From Desulfobacterales bacterium (GTDB lineage Bacteria > Desulfobacterota > Desulfobacteria > Desulfobacterales > Desulfosalsimonadaceae), in NCBI GenBank assembly GCA_034520365.1, contig JAXHNP010000002.1, positions 558,001-622,000 on the forward strand: a stretch of 64,000 nt of DNA, in the 5' to 3' direction. This document shows positions 33,211 to 42,963 of the stretch, one piece after another. Made by a program: the position numbers and the translations under genes. Below the pieces are notes generated by a model. It was given only the letters and a program-made list of their open reading frames with translations, was not told where the DNA came from and ran no database searches. Position 1 is the stretch's first letter; the number at the start of each line of letters is the position of its first letter.

Positions 33211-36012
33211 TTAGCCGGTAATTTGAACAAGGGCCTGGCGGCAGCGGCTGCAGATTTCGGGGTGCTCGTTATCCGCGCCCACCGAAGTATCATGCACCCA
33301 GCAGCGCGGGCATTTGTCCCCGGGCGCGGGCATCACCCTGATAAACAAATCCGTCATATCCGTTCCCTCGCCATCGTTATTTGCGTTTTCGGCGGGTTCT
33401 AACCGAACATCGGATACAATGAATATGGCACGCAGATCCCCGGCATAGGGCAGAAGCAGTTCATACAGATCCTTCCCGGCAAAAAGCCGCACCGAGGCAT
33501 CCAGGGAATGGCCGATGGTTTTTTCCGCCCGGGCTTTTTCAAGCGCCTTGGTAACCTCGCCGCGCACCTCAAGAATTTTCTCCCATCTCGCAGCCAGCTC
33601 ATCATCCTGAAAATCCGGGTTTGGGGCGGGAAAATCCGTCATATGCACGGTATGCGCCTTTTCTCCGGCATAGGGGATGAACTGCCAGATCTCATCCGCG
33701 GTAAACGGCAGAATCGGCGCCATGATCTTTGTCAGCCCATCGATCAGCATGTGCATGACCGTCTGGGCGCTGCGCCGGTCCACGGAGTCCGGCGGAGACG
33801 TGTACAGACGGTCCTTTAAAATGTCCAGATAAAAGGCGGACAAATCAATGGTGCAGTAATTGTAGAGGGTGTGGTAGACCCCATGGAACTCGAATTCATC
33901 ATAGGCGGCCCGGCATTTGCCGATAAGCGCCTGAAGCCCGTGCAGCATATACCGGTCCAGCTCGGGCATGGATTTACTTGCCACGGGGTGGTCCGCCGGA
34001 TCATAATCATAGAGGTTGCCTAAGATAAACCGGCAGGTATTGCGAATCCGCCGGTAGGCATCGCTTAACTGCTTCAGGATGTTATCAGAAATCCGGATAT
34101 CATCCTTGTAATCCGAAGCCGCCACCCAGAGCCTCAAAATTTCCGCGCCGTACTTGTCTATCACCTTTTTCGGGGCGATGACATTGCCCATGGACTTGGA
34201 CATCTTCTTGCCTTCACCGTCTACTACAAAGCCATGGGTCAGCACCATCCGGTACGGGGCCTTGTTCTTAGAGCCCACTGCGGTTAAAAGCGAGCTGTGA
34301 AACCAGCCCCGGTGCTGGTCGCTGCCCTCGAGATAAAGATCCGCGGGCCAGCGAAGATTTTGCCGGTCATCCAAAACCGCGGCATGGCTCACCCCGGAAT
34401 CAAACCAGACATCCAGGATATCGGTCTCCTTATCAAACTCCGTGCTGCCGCAGGCCTCGCATGAAGTGCCCTCAGGCAGAAACAAGCCCGAATCACTTTC
34501 AAACCAGATATCTGCGCCATGTTCGGCAAACAGCTCAAAGATCCGGTCAATCACCGCCTGATCTACGTGGAGTGCGCCGCACTTTCGACAGTAAAAAACA
34601 GTAATGGGCACGCCCCAGGAGCGCTGGCGGGAGACGCACCAGTCCGGCCGGTTGGCGATCATCCCGTAGATCCGGTCACGCCCCCAGGACGGGATCCATT
34701 TTACGGTATCAATGGCCTTAAGGGCTTTTTCGCGCAGTCCGGTTTTATCCATGGAAATAAACCACTGCGGGGTGGCCCGGAAAATCACCGGTTTTTTGCA
34801 CCGCCAGCAGTGCGGATAGGAGTGGCTGAAGGTATCGGATGCAAGCAGGGCCCCGCTTGATTTTAATGCTTCAATAATAGCGGTATCCGCTTTAAACACG
34901 AACTGGCCGGTAAAAAGATCCACTTCGTCGGTAAAACAGCCCTTGTCATCCACCGGGGAAAATGCGGGCAGATCATAGTGGCGGCTGATGTCAAAGTCTT
35001 CGCGGCCGTGGCCGGGCGCGGTATGCACGCACCCGGTGCCCGCCTCCAGGGTCACATGCGAGCCCAGGATAATCAGAGACTCCCGGTCATACAGGGGGTG
35101 CCGGCATTTCAGATTCTCAAACGCATGGGGATCCACATCCGCCGGAATTTTATAATCGGCTATCCCGAACTGCTTCATACAGTTTTCCACCAGGTCCCGG
35201 GCCAGGATATAGACCTCGCCGCCGGCCGCTTCAACAGCCGAATAGGTAAAATCCGGATGCAGCGCCACGGCCAGATTGGCGGGAAGGGTCCAGGGCGTGG
35301 TGGTCCAGATCACCAGATAAACGGACTTTCCGGCAACCTCGGGAATCTTGTCTGCAACGTCATCCTTTAAGGCGAATTTGACATAAATGGACGGGGAGGC
35401 TTCATCCCCGTATTCGATCTCTGCCTCAGCCAACGCGGTTTTACAGCTGCAGCACCAGTGGATGGGCTTTTTGCTGCGAAAGAGGCTCCCGTCCAGGGCA
35501 AACTCGGCGCATTTTTTGGCAATGGTGGCCTCATACCGGTAATTCATGGTCAGATACGGATCATCCCACTGCCCCATCACGCCCAGCCGCTTAAACTCAT
35601 CCTTTTGAATCCCGATGTATTTTTCCGCAAACTCCCGGCAGGCCTTGCGGATTTCAACCCGGAACATATCCTTTTTCTTCGGCCCCAGTGTCTTGTCCAC
35701 GGCGTGTTCGATGGGAAGGCCGTGGCAGTCCCAGCCGGGAACGAACACGGCGTCATAGCCGCTCATCTGATGGGAGCGCACCACAATATCTTTTAATATC
35801 TTATTTAACGCGGTCCCGATATGGATGTTGCCGTTGGCATAGGGCGGGCCGTCATGCAGGATAAAAGGCTCCCGGCCGGCGGACCGGGCCCGGATCTTCT
35901 CATACAAGCCGTCCGCCTCCCACTGCTTTAACTGGGCCGGCTCTTTCTGCGCCAGGTTGGCTTTCATCGGAAATTTGGTTTGCGGCAGATTCAGGGTATC
36001 CTTGTAATTCAT
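33211..36012 (-). CDS. ileS: Isoleucyl-tRNA synthetase
   Basis: 933 residues, class Ia synthetase. HIGH signature [18 protein letters not shown], the CP1 editing region ([35 protein letters not shown]), [20 protein letters not shown] and a C-terminal zinc finger [10 protein letters not shown] ... CSRCRQAL. Proofreads valine. It heads the ileS-lspA-lgt-holA group on the minus strand. A T-box leader was looked for upstream and not seen; the upstream side is occupied by mobile element copy A. Confidence 0.97.
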   Translation of the reverse strand: MNYKDTLNLPQTKFPMKANLAQKEPAQLKQWEADGLYEKIRARSAGREPFILHDGPPYANGNIHIGTALNKILKDIVVRSHQMSGYDAVFVPGWDCHGLPIEHAVDKTLGPKKKDMFRVEIRKACREFAEKYIGIQKDEFKRLGVMGQWDDPYLTMNYRYEATIAKKCAEFALDGSLFRSKKPIHWCCSCKTALAEAEIEYGDEASPSIYVKFALKDDVADKIPEVAGKSVYLVIWTTTPWTLPANLAVALHPDFTYSAVEAAGGEVYILARDLVENCMKQFGIADYKIPADVDPHAFENLKCRHPLYDRESLIILGSHVTLEAGTGCVHTAPGHGREDFDISRHYDLPAFSPVDDKGCFTDEVDLFTGQFVFKADTAIIEALKSSGALLASDTFSHSYPHCWRCKKPVIFRATPQWFISMDKTGLREKALKAIDTVKWIPSWGRDRIYGMIANRPDWCVSRQRSWGVPITVFYCRKCGALHVDQAVIDRIFELFAEHGADIWFESDSGLFLPEGTSCEACGSTEFDKETDILDVWFDSGVSHAAVLDDRQNLRWPADLYLEGSDQHRGWFHSSLLTAVGSKNKAPYRMVLTHGFVVDGEGKKMSKSMGNVIAPKKVIDKYGAEILRLWVAASDYKDDIRISDNILKQLSDAYRRIRNTCRFILGNLYDYDPADHPVASKSMPELDRYMLHGLQALIGKCRAAYDEFEFHGVYHTLYNYCTIDLSAFYLDILKDRLYTSPPDSVDRRSAQTVMHMLIDGLTKIMAPILPFTADEIWQFIPYAGEKAHTVHMTDFPAPNPDFQDDELAARWEKILEVRGEVTKALEKARAEKTIGHSLDASVRLFAGKDLYELLLPYAGDLRAIFIVSDVRLEPAENANNDGEGTDMTDLFIRVMPAPGDKCPRCWVHDTSVGADNEHPEICSRCRQALVQITG

Positions 36013-36165
36013 GAAAGTGGCTCCTCGTTCACTGAATCATAAAAGCGATCGTATGGCCGGCGCTTTTCTGCCGGAGATGCGGTCGAGCGATATATTTGAC
36101 GAAATTTAAAATTTATTAAAATAAGCCAGAAAAGATTTCTATGTCAAGGAAATTAGCAGGAAATT

Positions 36166-36717
36166 CAGGGCTAATTTGTTCTGTATCCAAATCGAAATCG
36201 CTATCGGGATCGGGATCGAAATCGAAAAAATATGACCCTTGGACACGAAAAACTGGACGTCTATCGCCTTTCAATAGGCTACGTTGCATGGGTTTACGAG
36301 AAGGCCGACAGCCTGAACGGAGTCCATCGGCCCGCCCGGGATCAATGGCTTCGGGCCAGCCAGTCGATACCGCTCAATATCGCCGAAGGTAATGGCAAGA
36401 CCGCGGAAGCCGACCGAAGGCGTTATTTCGAAATCGCTCGTGGCTCCGCGCTTGAGTGCGCGGCGATTCAAGATGTGCTGGTTGTCGGCAAGGCGCTGGA
36501 CAAGATGGAAAGCCGGAACCGCAAGGATGAACCCGACCGTATGGCCGCGATGCTCAGCCGTCTCGGCGGAAGAGGATACCAAGTTCGAGAGGATCAGGAA
36601 GTCTACAGCATCGATTTCGATCCCGATAGCGATTTCGATCCCGAGGAAAACGAATCCCAACCTTAGCGTTAACAGGACCGGGGGTATGGATTTTGCGGTT
36701 AGAACAAATTAGCCGTG
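36166..36717 (+). mobile_element. IVP-type four-helix-bundle mobile element, copy A (552 bp)
   Basis: Bounded by CAGGGCTAATTTGTTCT and AGAACAAATTAGCCGTG (17-bp inverted repeats, one mismatch). Direct 10-bp target duplications GCAGGAAATT flank it at 36156-36165 and 36718-36727. Removing element and one duplication restores TGTCAAGGAAATTAGC...CCTTGACA, a palindrome, as the empty site. The subterminal GATCGGGATCGAAATCG-type hexamer arrays at left and right are complementary. The only gene is a four-helix-bundle protein; no transposase. Confidence 0.9.
36232..36666 (+). CDS. Four-helix bundle protein (S23/23S rRNA intervening-sequence family), copy A
   Basis: 144 residues. MTLGHEKLDVYRLSIGYVAWVYEKA, SIPLNIAEGNGKTAEADRRRYFEIARGSALECAAIQDVL and KMESRNRKDEPDRMAAMLSRL are typical of the four-helix-bundle family first seen in 23S rRNA intervening sequences and related to Avd of diversity-generating retroelements. 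Members form pentamers and may bind nucleic acid. The C-terminus is an acidic Asp-Phe-Asp-Pro repeat (IDFDPDSDFDPEENESQP) translated from the hexamer array. One residue (DEPDR, others DELDR) separates it from copies C and D. No Shine-Dalgarno is visible; the start lies in the repeat array. Confidence 0.88.
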   Translation: MTLGHEKLDVYRLSIGYVAWVYEKADSLNGVHRPARDQWLRASQSIPLNIAEGNGKTAEADRRRYFEIARGSALECAAIQDVLVVGKALDKMESRNRKDEPDRMAAMLSRLGGRGYQVREDQEVYSIDFDPDSDFDPEENESQP

Positions 36718-36763
36718 GCAGGAAATTAGCATGCCTTGACATCCGGGCCGGGGTCTGTTTAAA

Positions 36764-36800
36764 AAAGTAGATGAAGTGAAATTGGAAATCGGGGAGAAAA
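36764..36800. repeat. Partial copy of the ~105-bp 'TTCAAGTTTGCCGCA' repeat
   Basis: Carries only the distal part, GTAGATGAAGTGAAATTGGAAATC, seen in full at 23373 and 60594. It sits immediately before the ribosome-binding region of dtd. Confidence 0.6.
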
Positions 36801-36804
36801 GGCT

Positions 36805-37260
36805 ATGAAAGCGGTGATCCAGCGGGTAAAGGAAAGCGCGGTATCGGTTGACGGCAAAACCATCAGCCGCATCGGCCCGGGGCTTCTGGTGCTTCTGGGC
36901 GTGTCCCGGACAGATGGCGAATCCGACGCGGCCTTTCTGGCGGATAAAGCCATAAACTTACGTATATTCGAGGATGAAAACAATAAAATGAACCTGTCAT
37001 TGCTGGACACCGGCCGCGCCATGCTCGTGGTCTCCCAGTTTACCCTGCTCGGCGACTGCCGCAAAGGCCGGCGCCCCTCATTTATCAATGCAGCGAAACC
37101 GGAGAACGCCGAGCACCTATATGAATACTTTGTCCGGAAGGTAAGAGAAAACGGGGTGCCGGCTGAAACCGGCCAATTCCGCGCCATGATGGATGTCTCC
37201 CTGATAAATGACGGCCCGGTCACCCTGATCCTGGAAAGCCCGCCGGCGGAAAACGGATAA
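36805..37260 (+). CDS. dtd: D-aminoacyl-tRNA deacylase
   Basis: 151-residue homodimeric enzyme that removes D-amino acids (and glycine) mis-attached to tRNA. The invariant [17 protein letters not shown] and the Gly-cisPro region (written here [14 protein letters not shown]; family usually NPGPVT or NDGPVT) are present. GGGGAGAAAAGG precedes the start. It overlaps nothing but is only 7 bp before the PBP gene, so the two form an operon. Confidence 0.95.
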   Translation: MKAVIQRVKESAVSVDGKTISRIGPGLLVLLGVSRTDGESDAAFLADKAINLRIFEDENNKMNLSLLDTGRAMLVVSQFTLLGDCRKGRRPSFINAAKPENAEHLYEYFVRKVRENGVPAETGQFRAMMDVSLINDGPVTLILESPPAENG

Positions 37261-37267
37261 GAGCGGC

Positions 37268-38518
37268 ATGAAGAACTGGATGGGCCGCCAATGCCGGCAC
37301 AAATCTGTTTATTTCCTGTTTTTCCTGATATCTGCTGTTTTCTGCATTTTCGCTTTCTGGATTTCCGGGCCGGCATGTGCGGCCGCAGAAACGCCGGCCG
37401 GGGCCATCAAGGCCATGGCGGGAAAAAATGATGCGGTACTGGTGAGCACGGAATCCGGAGAAGCCGTATTTTCCCATAACAGCCGCAAAAAGCTCGCCCC
37501 CGCCTCCGCGCTCAAGGTCTTAACCGCATTGGCCGCGCTCCATTACTTAGGCCCGGATTATCGATTCCCCACTGAATTCTACCGCACTCAAACAGATGAT
37601 CTGCTGATTAAGGGCTATGGCGATCCGATGCTTGTTTCAGAGGCGGTATCAGACATTGCCAAGGTTTTAAAATCCCGAATTGACCGGGTTCAGAATATTG
37701 TGCTGGATGGCACCTATTTTAAAAACCCTGTTGACGTTCCCGGGGTGGCCGCCGACACGGAGCAGCCCTACAATGCGCCCAGCGGCGCACTTTGCGTTAA
37801 CTTTAACACCATAAATTTTAAAACCCGAAACGGCCGGATCGTCAGCGCCGAGCCGCAGACCCCGATGCTTCCGGTGGCCTTAAGCCGGATTAAAGAAAAG
37901 AATCTGTCCGCAGGCAGGGTTCTCTTATCCGATCATTTTGGCGAGACGCTGGTTTATGCCGGCCAGCTGTTTGAACATTTCTTAACCCAGGCCGGGATCA
38001 CCGTGTCCGGCCGCATCAGAGAGGGGGCCCTTAAGCCGCAAAAGGCGGATCTTATCTATCGGCATGCGTCCGAATATCCGCTGACTGAAATCACAAGGAG
38101 ACTTTTTAAATATTCAAACAACTATATGGCCAATCAGGTCCTTCTGGCTGCCGGGGCAGCGGTTTACGGACCGCCGGCCACCCTGGAAAAGGGCGTGACC
38201 CTGCTTAGGCGATACTGCCAAAAGCAGCTTGGCATAACCGACATTGAACTGGCGGAAGGATCCGGCATTTCGCGTAAAAACCGGGCATCTGCCGCGATGT
38301 TTGATCGGATTCTCGCGGAATTTGCCGGATATTACGAATTGATGCCGAACAGCGGTAACATCTACTACAAAACCGGCACATTGGACGGGATTCAAACCCG
38401 GGTGGGCTATATTAAATCCGGGACAGGGCTTTATCGATTTGTCATCCTGCTAAATACAAAGGGCAAGCGGACGGAACCGATACTCGCAGAAATCAAAAAG
38501 TTGATTCAGGAACAATGA
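37268..38518 (+). CDS. dacB: D-alanyl-D-alanine carboxypeptidase/endopeptidase (PBP4 type)
   Basis: 416-residue class C penicillin-binding protein exported by an N-terminal signal (FLFFLISAVFCIFAFWISGPACAA). Active-site motifs: SALK (in LAPASALKVLTALAAL, near residue 80), SNN in KYSNNYMANQV and KTG in YYKTGTLDGIQTRVG. It trims or cleaves peptidoglycan cross-links in the periplasm. It is a little shorter than E. coli DacB, with a reduced insert domain. Located 7 bp after dtd. Confidence 0.92.
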   Translation: MKNWMGRQCRHKSVYFLFFLISAVFCIFAFWISGPACAAAETPAGAIKAMAGKNDAVLVSTESGEAVFSHNSRKKLAPASALKVLTALAALHYLGPDYRFPTEFYRTQTDDLLIKGYGDPMLVSEAVSDIAKVLKSRIDRVQNIVLDGTYFKNPVDVPGVAADTEQPYNAPSGALCVNFNTINFKTRNGRIVSAEPQTPMLPVALSRIKEKNLSAGRVLLSDHFGETLVYAGQLFEHFLTQAGITVSGRIREGALKPQKADLIYRHASEYPLTEITRRLFKYSNNYMANQVLLAAGAAVYGPPATLEKGVTLLRRYCQKQLGITDIELAEGSGISRKNRASAAMFDRILAEFAGYYELMPNSGNIYYKTGTLDGIQTRVGYIKSGTGLYRFVILLNTKGKRTEPILAEIKKLIQEQ

Positions 38519-38537
38519 CTTCTAAGTAACTTCACGG

Positions 38538-38662
38538 GTATTAGGTTTTGGGTATTAGGTATTAGGTTAATGAAATCAAAAATTTATGGTCGGCACGGTG
38601 GCCGACCCTACGATGAATCGGGTTTTTCCCCATTCGTAGGGCGGGCCACCGTGCCCGCCTGA
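38538..38662. repeat. Dispersed repeats after dacB
   Basis: 38538-38571 is the degenerate 'ttaggttttgggtattaggtattagg' run. 38588-38660 is a facing pair of GGTCGGCACGGTGGCCGACC and GTAGGGCGGGCCACCGTGCCC units that can form a hairpin with a 24-bp loop; it lies between two convergent genes and may act as a terminator. Confidence 0.7.
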
Positions 38663-38765
38663 AAAATAGATAGAACAAATTTACCGTGCCTCAGTGCCTT
38701 TAAAGTTATTTATAGGCTCGGTCCCGGGCGCACGGCCCGGGGGGAATACTTTCAAGGACAGCCTG

Positions 38766-39551
38766 CTAGATTTTTGGTCGATCCCCGCTGGTAATACACG
38801 CATAGGCGTTGTGGTTGTGGATGGACTCATAATTCTCCACCCCCACATCAAACCAGGTGATATTTGCGTCCGACTGCAGTTCAAGGGCGATATCCCGGAC
38901 AATATCCTCCACGAACTTGGGATTGGCATACCCCTTTTCCGTAATAAACTTCTCATCCGAGCGTTTCAGCACCGAATAGATATCACAGGAGGCCGCGCGC
39001 TCAACCAGCTCCACCATGTCCTCAATCCAGATAAACTTTTTAAACCGGGTCCGCAGGCAAACCTTGCCCCGCTGATTATGCGCGCCCTGATCGCTGATTT
39101 CCTTTGAACACGGGCAGACCGAAGAGATCGGCACAACGATCTCGGAAACCAGATCCACCTTGCTGTCAGAATTGATCGAGCCCACAAACTGGCACGTATA
39201 GTCCATCAATCCCGGGGACTTGGACACGGGGGCGATTTTTTCAATAAAATAGGGAAACGTCACCTCGATATGGGCGGAGGCCGCATTTAGGTGGTGCTTC
39301 ATCTGGCCCAGAATATCGGAAAAAGTTTTCAACGACAGCTTGGGACGGAAAAGATGCAGCATCTCCACAAACCGGCTCATGTGGGTGCCCTTGCATTCAT
39401 GGGGCAGATCCACATACATGTTAATGGATGCCACGGTGTGCTGATGCCCGCGCCCGCGGTCCAATACGGTAATCGGATAGCGCAGGTTCTTGATGCCGAC
39501 CTTGTTTATCGGCATATTGCGGTAATCCCGCTCATTCTGAACATCTCTCAT
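38766..39551 (-). CDS. folE2: GTP cyclohydrolase I type IB (FolE2)
   Basis: Makes 7,8-dihydroneopterin triphosphate from GTP for folate or pterin-dependent pathways; the type IB enzyme works with several metals. The start at 39551 (261 residues, MRDVQNERDYRNMPINKVGIKN) matches family N-termini; an upstream frame adds 19 residues with poor similarity. Key residues: VCPCSKEIS (catalytic Cys), QRGKVCLRTRF and HNHNAYACI. The start region lies close behind the ttcA-like gene on the same strand. Confidence 0.93.
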   Translation of the reverse strand: MRDVQNERDYRNMPINKVGIKNLRYPITVLDRGRGHQHTVASINMYVDLPHECKGTHMSRFVEMLHLFRPKLSLKTFSDILGQMKHHLNAASAHIEVTFPYFIEKIAPVSKSPGLMDYTCQFVGSINSDSKVDLVSEIVVPISSVCPCSKEISDQGAHNQRGKVCLRTRFKKFIWIEDMVELVERAASCDIYSVLKRSDEKFITEKGYANPKFVEDIVRDIALELQSDANITWFDVGVENYESIHNHNAYACITSGDRPKI

Positions 39552-39608
39552 GGTATTACAGTGTCGCATGGCTTCGGCTGGTCCTGGTTTGCTCCAGTTA
39601 AAAATCAT

Positions 39609-40331
39609 CTACAGCAGATACTCCTGGTTCACATGACTCAACGAACGAAATATGTTGTCTTTTATATTTTTATTGCCCTGGTAAAGCCGGCCCAGGATAT
39701 CTTTAATCTCCCGCCGCTTTGATGTTTTGGCAGTCGGACAGGGATTGTCAAACTCCGGGAACCCCTGATCGTCTGCAAACCGCTGGAGACGGGCCTCGTC
39801 AACAAATGCGAGCGGCCGTATAATGTGGAAACGGCCCTCAAACATCGGCTGCACCGGGCACATGGTGCCCAGGACGCCGGTGTAGCACATGTTGATAAAA
39901 AATGTCTCGACAATATCATCCTTATGGTGGCCAAAGGCGAGTTTGTTGCATCCCAGCTGCTCGGCGATTTCAAAGAGCCGCTGACGGCGGCGGCGGGCAC
40001 ATAAAAAACAGGGGTTCTCCAGATTTTCGCGGCTGTGGGCCACCACGCCGTTATCCGTATAATCGATGCGAAGCGAAAAACCTTGTGCTTCCGCCCACTC
40101 GTTCAGGCCCCGGTCAAATCCGCCGGGGAAGCCGGGATCGATATAGACCGGAAAGACCTCATAGGAGATCGGTATCCGGGCCAGCCGCTCGGTTAAAAAC
40201 CACAGAAGGGTCAGGCTGTCCTTTCCGCCGGAGACCCCGACCAATATTCGGTCCCCGTCGGCGATCATGTCATACTGATGGATGGCCCGGCCAAGATCCC
40301 GGTTGATGGCTTTGTAATTATATTCTGACAT
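39609..40331 (-). CDS. TtcA-like tRNA 2-thiolation enzyme (PP-loop ATPase)
   Basis: The ATG at 40331 gives about 240 residues; the longer frame overlaps rpoZ. ATP-pyrophosphatase loop ILVGVSGGKDSLTLLWFL, the CxxC pair NPCFLCARRRRQRLF and KLAFGHHKDDIVETFFINMC are those of TtcA/TtuA-type tRNA sulfurtransferases that use a [4Fe-4S] cluster. A third Cys (FDNPCPTAK) fits a cluster ligand. It most likely forms 2-thiocytidine-32 in tRNA, though other TtcA-like substrates cannot be excluded. Confidence 0.9.
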   Translation of the reverse strand: MSEYNYKAINRDLGRAIHQYDMIADGDRILVGVSGGKDSLTLLWFLTERLARIPISYEVFPVYIDPGFPGGFDRGLNEWAEAQGFSLRIDYTDNGVVAHSRENLENPCFLCARRRRQRLFEIAEQLGCNKLAFGHHKDDIVETFFINMCYTGVLGTMCPVQPMFEGRFHIIRPLAFVDEARLQRFADDQGFPEFDNPCPTAKTSKRREIKDILGRLYQGNKNIKDNIFRSLSHVNQEYLL

Positions 40332-40362
40332 GGCAGGTGGAGATTCGGCCCAGATCAGCCGA

Positions 40363-40584
40363 TTATTCCGTTGATTCTTCTTCTGCCTCGGTTTCCGCTT
40401 CCTTGATAAAGACGTGACCCGCGGCAATTTCGCGCAGCGCAGTCACCACATCCTCGTTATCCGAATCTTTAATCAGGCGCGGGGCGCCCTCATTTAATTG
40501 ACGGACCCGTTTGGTCGCCACATGGACCAGAAAAAAACGGTTTGGAATTCGTTTCAGGCAATCCTCTACGGTCACGCGTGCCAT
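40363..40584 (-). CDS. rpoZ: RNA polymerase omega subunit
   Basis: 73 residues ([33 protein letters not shown], then AAGHVFIKE). It binds the beta prime C-terminus and aids RNA polymerase assembly; in proteobacteria it forms part of the ppGpp site. The usual RxxxL-rich N-terminal block is intact. GGAGG before the ATG. It lies between greA and the ttcA-like gene. Confidence 0.93.
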   Translation of the reverse strand: MARVTVEDCLKRIPNRFFLVHVATKRVRQLNEGAPRLIKDSDNEDVVTALREIAAGHVFIKEAETEAEEESTE

Positions 40585-40603
40585 TGTTAACCCTCCAAAT
40601 AAT

Positions 40604-41071
40604 TTACAATATATCGATTAATTCGTAGTTGCGTTTGCCGGCCGGGGCCTGTATCACAATTTCATCGCCGAGCTGCTTGCCGATAATGGCCCCGCCGAGC
40701 GGGGATGTCACCGAGATCCGCCCCGCTTTGATACTTGACTCCTCCGGGCCCACCAGCTGATAGGTCACCTCATCGCCGGTATCAATATTTTCAAGCACCA
40801 CCGTACAGCCGAATACGGCCTTATCTTTGGAGATATTGCGGGGGTCAATGATGTCGGCATTGGCCAGCTTATATTCCAGTTCGTTGATTCGGCTCTCCAG
40901 AAAACTCTGTCTTTCCTTGGCTGCATCAAATTCGGCGTTTTCAGACAAATCCCCGTGGGCCCGGGCGTCTTCAATGGCCTGAATATTACGCGGCCGTTCA
41001 ACGGATTTCAATTGCTGCAATTCGGTTTTCAGGGTTTCATAGCCCTGGGGGGTCATGGGTATCTGTTTCAC
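40604..41071 (-). CDS. greA: Transcription elongation factor GreA
   Basis: 155 residues. Coiled-coil N-domain ([51 protein letters not shown]) with the acidic tip [13 protein letters not shown] that stimulates RNA polymerase cleavage of backtracked transcripts, and a C-terminal FKBP-like domain ([23 protein letters not shown]). It starts 3 bp after the isopropylmalate dehydrogenase gene and precedes rpoZ, another polymerase subunit. Confidence 0.96.
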   Translation of the reverse strand: MKQIPMTPQGYETLKTELQQLKSVERPRNIQAIEDARAHGDLSENAEFDAAKERQSFLESRINELEYKLANADIIDPRNISKDKAVFGCTVVLENIDTGDEVTYQLVGPEESSIKAGRISVTSPLGGAIIGKQLGDEIVIQAPAGKRNYELIDIL

Positions 41072-41074
41072 TGC

Positions 41075-42154
41075 TTAGGCTCCTGTTTGTCCGGATTTAA
41101 TATAGCTTGCGACGAGATCGCCGACCTCGCTGGTCGAGTATCCCATCTTTCCGGCAGAAACATCCTTGATGTCATCCTTTAAAACTTTTTGAACCGCGGC
41201 CTCAACCGCATCCGCAGCCGGCTGTTCGCCGATCGTCTCCAAGAGCAGCTGTGTCGATAAAATGGCGGCGATGGGGTTAATAATCTGCTTCCCGGTGTAC
41301 CGGGGGGCGGAGCCGCCAATGGGCTCAAACATGGAAACCCCTTCCGGATTAATGTTGCCGCCTGCGGCAATGCCCATGCCGCCCTGAATCATGGCGCCCA
41401 GGTCTGTGATGATGTCGCCGAACATATTGTCTGTGACGATTACATCGAACCACTCCGGATTCTTTACCATCCACATGCAAATGGCATCCACATGGGCATA
41501 GTCGGTTTCAATGTCCGGGTAATCCTTAGCCACTTCATAAAAGGTGCGCTCCCAGAGGTCAAAGGCATAGGTCAGCACATTGGTCTTGCCGCAAAGGGTG
41601 ATCTTTTTGGACTTATTCCGGCCCCGGCAGTACTCAAAGGCAAACCGGATGCAGCGCTCCACCCCTTTCCGGGTATTGATCGATTCCTGAACCGCCACCT
41701 CGTCCGGGGTGCCCTGCTTTAGAATGCCGCCTGCCCCGGCATAAAGCCCTTCGCTGTTTTCCCGCACCACCACAAAATCAATGTCATCGGAGGTTTTGTT
41801 TTTTATTGGGGTATATACCCCTTCATAAAGCTTTACCGGCCGCAGATTAATATACTGATCCAGCGAAAACCGGAGATTTAACAAAAGCCCCTTTTCCAAG
41901 ATGCCGGGCTTGACATCCGGATGGCCGATGGCGCCCAGAAAAATGCTGTCCACCTGCCTGAGTTCCTCGATCACAGAATCGGGCAGCACCTCGCCGGTTT
42001 TCATGTAGCGCTCGCCGCCCAGATCATAGTGATGATATTTCATTTCAAATCCATATTCAGCGGCTGCGGCATCCAGGGCCTTAAGCCCCTCGGCCACCAC
42101 TTCCGGGCCGGTGCCGTCACCGGGGATTACTGCAATATTGTAGGCTTTCGTCAT
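41075..42154 (-). CDS. leuB: 3-isopropylmalate dehydrogenase-family decarboxylating dehydrogenase
   Basis: 359 residues of the beta-decarboxylating dehydrogenase family. [37 protein letters not shown] (substrate Arg), [24 protein letters not shown] with the Lys/Asp metal-site region and [20 protein letters not shown] are present. The sequence is nearest to bacterial 3-isopropylmalate dehydrogenase, but tartrate or isocitrate dehydrogenase-type activity cannot be excluded because leuA/C/D are not nearby. It lies 47 bp after psd and 3 bp before greA. Confidence 0.85.
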   Translation of the reverse strand: MTKAYNIAVIPGDGTGPEVVAEGLKALDAAAAEYGFEMKYHHYDLGGERYMKTGEVLPDSVIEELRQVDSIFLGAIGHPDVKPGILEKGLLLNLRFSLDQYINLRPVKLYEGVYTPIKNKTSDDIDFVVVRENSEGLYAGAGGILKQGTPDEVAVQESINTRKGVERCIRFAFEYCRGRNKSKKITLCGKTNVLTYAFDLWERTFYEVAKDYPDIETDYAHVDAICMWMVKNPEWFDVIVTDNMFGDIITDLGAMIQGGMGIAAGGNINPEGVSMFEPIGGSAPRYTGKQIINPIAAILSTQLLLETIGEQPAADAVEAAVQKVLKDDIKDVSAGKMGYSTSEVGDLVASYIKSGQTGA

Positions 42155-42201
42155 TCCTGTCGCTCCTTACGGTTGAATCAGTTCCAAAATTTAAATTTTT
42201 T

Positions 42202-42876
42202 CTACTCTAGATATCCGATAATCGATTGTCCCGCTTTCACCTTGTCGCCTTTGGCCACTTCGGCCGAGGCCTCCGCCGGCAGGTAGACGTCCAGCCGCGA
42301 TCCGAAACATATCATCCCGAATCGCTCCCCCCGGCTTACTGCATCCCCGGGCTGGACCCGGCAGATGATGCGCCGGGCCACCAGGCCGGCGATCTGAACA
42401 AATCCGATTTTTTGCCCTTTTTCCGTTTCCAGGACAAGCGCCTGCTGCTCATTTTGCAAGGAGGCGGCCGCTTTGTCTGCTGAAACAAACTTGCCGGGCT
42501 TGTAAATCGTATTTTCAATGGTACCTGTATACGGAATCCGGTTTACATGCACATTAAAAATGGACATGAATATGCCGATTTTTAAGCACCGCCCCTCAAT
42601 AAAGGGATTCTGATCAACCACTTCCGCCTGGACCACCCGCCCGTCCGCAGGGGATACCACGGCATTTTCCGGCGACGGCACAAACCGCTCCGGATCCCGA
42701 AAAAAATAGGTAATAAAAAAAGTGGCAATCAACCCCAGAATAGCGAGCCATGCGATTTCGAGCAGGGCAAAAACAAACGTGCAGAATGCGGCGGCCCCGA
42801 TAAAGGGATACCCCGCATTTGCAACGGGCAAAGCGCTCGTCTGGGGAGGGTCCACTCGATTAAACCGATAATCCAT
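42202..42876 (-). CDS. psd: Phosphatidylserine decarboxylase (short, class II type)
   Basis: 224 residues from the ATG at 42876 (GGGTGG six bases upstream). The short form lacks the long N-terminal beta barrel of E. coli Psd. A membrane-spanning stretch at ~25-60 (FIGAAAFCTFVFALLEIAWLAIL) precedes the catalytic domain (PADGRVVQAE, FMSIFNVHVNRIP, CFGSRLDVYLP). Self-cleavage would fall within FGS to give the pyruvoyl group. This Gly-Ser variant is typical of short bacterial/archaeal enzymes. It heads the minus-strand group psd-leuB-greA-rpoZ. Confidence 0.92.
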   Translation of the reverse strand: MDYRFNRVDPPQTSALPVANAGYPFIGAAAFCTFVFALLEIAWLAILGLIATFFITYFFRDPERFVPSPENAVVSPADGRVVQAEVVDQNPFIEGRCLKIGIFMSIFNVHVNRIPYTGTIENTIYKPGKFVSADKAAASLQNEQQALVLETEKGQKIGFVQIAGLVARRIICRVQPGDAVSRGERFGMICFGSRLDVYLPAEASAEVAKGDKVKAGQSIIGYLE

Positions 42877-42963
42877 GACCATCCACCCAGCTTGATATGT
42901 ATAATGTAATCAAATTAATATACTTTAAGGAAGGAATTTTGTCAATAAATTTGGTGAGGCTGT

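Noticed and set aside
36013-36165. T-box leader upstream of ileS (also checked at valS)
   Set aside because: No stem I features or T-box consensus seen; such leaders are rare in Desulfobacterota. A short 5' spacer with no stable fold remains.
36183-36240. Hexamer arrays taken as a CRISPR or tandem satellite
   Set aside because: Units of 6-12 bp without unique spacers; they are part of the mobile element and code for the protein tail at its other end.
36141-36392. Overlapping frames in and around the four-helix-bundle elements
   Set aside because: They read across the inverted repeat or in other frames of the same gene. The family sequence fixes the real frame at 36232.
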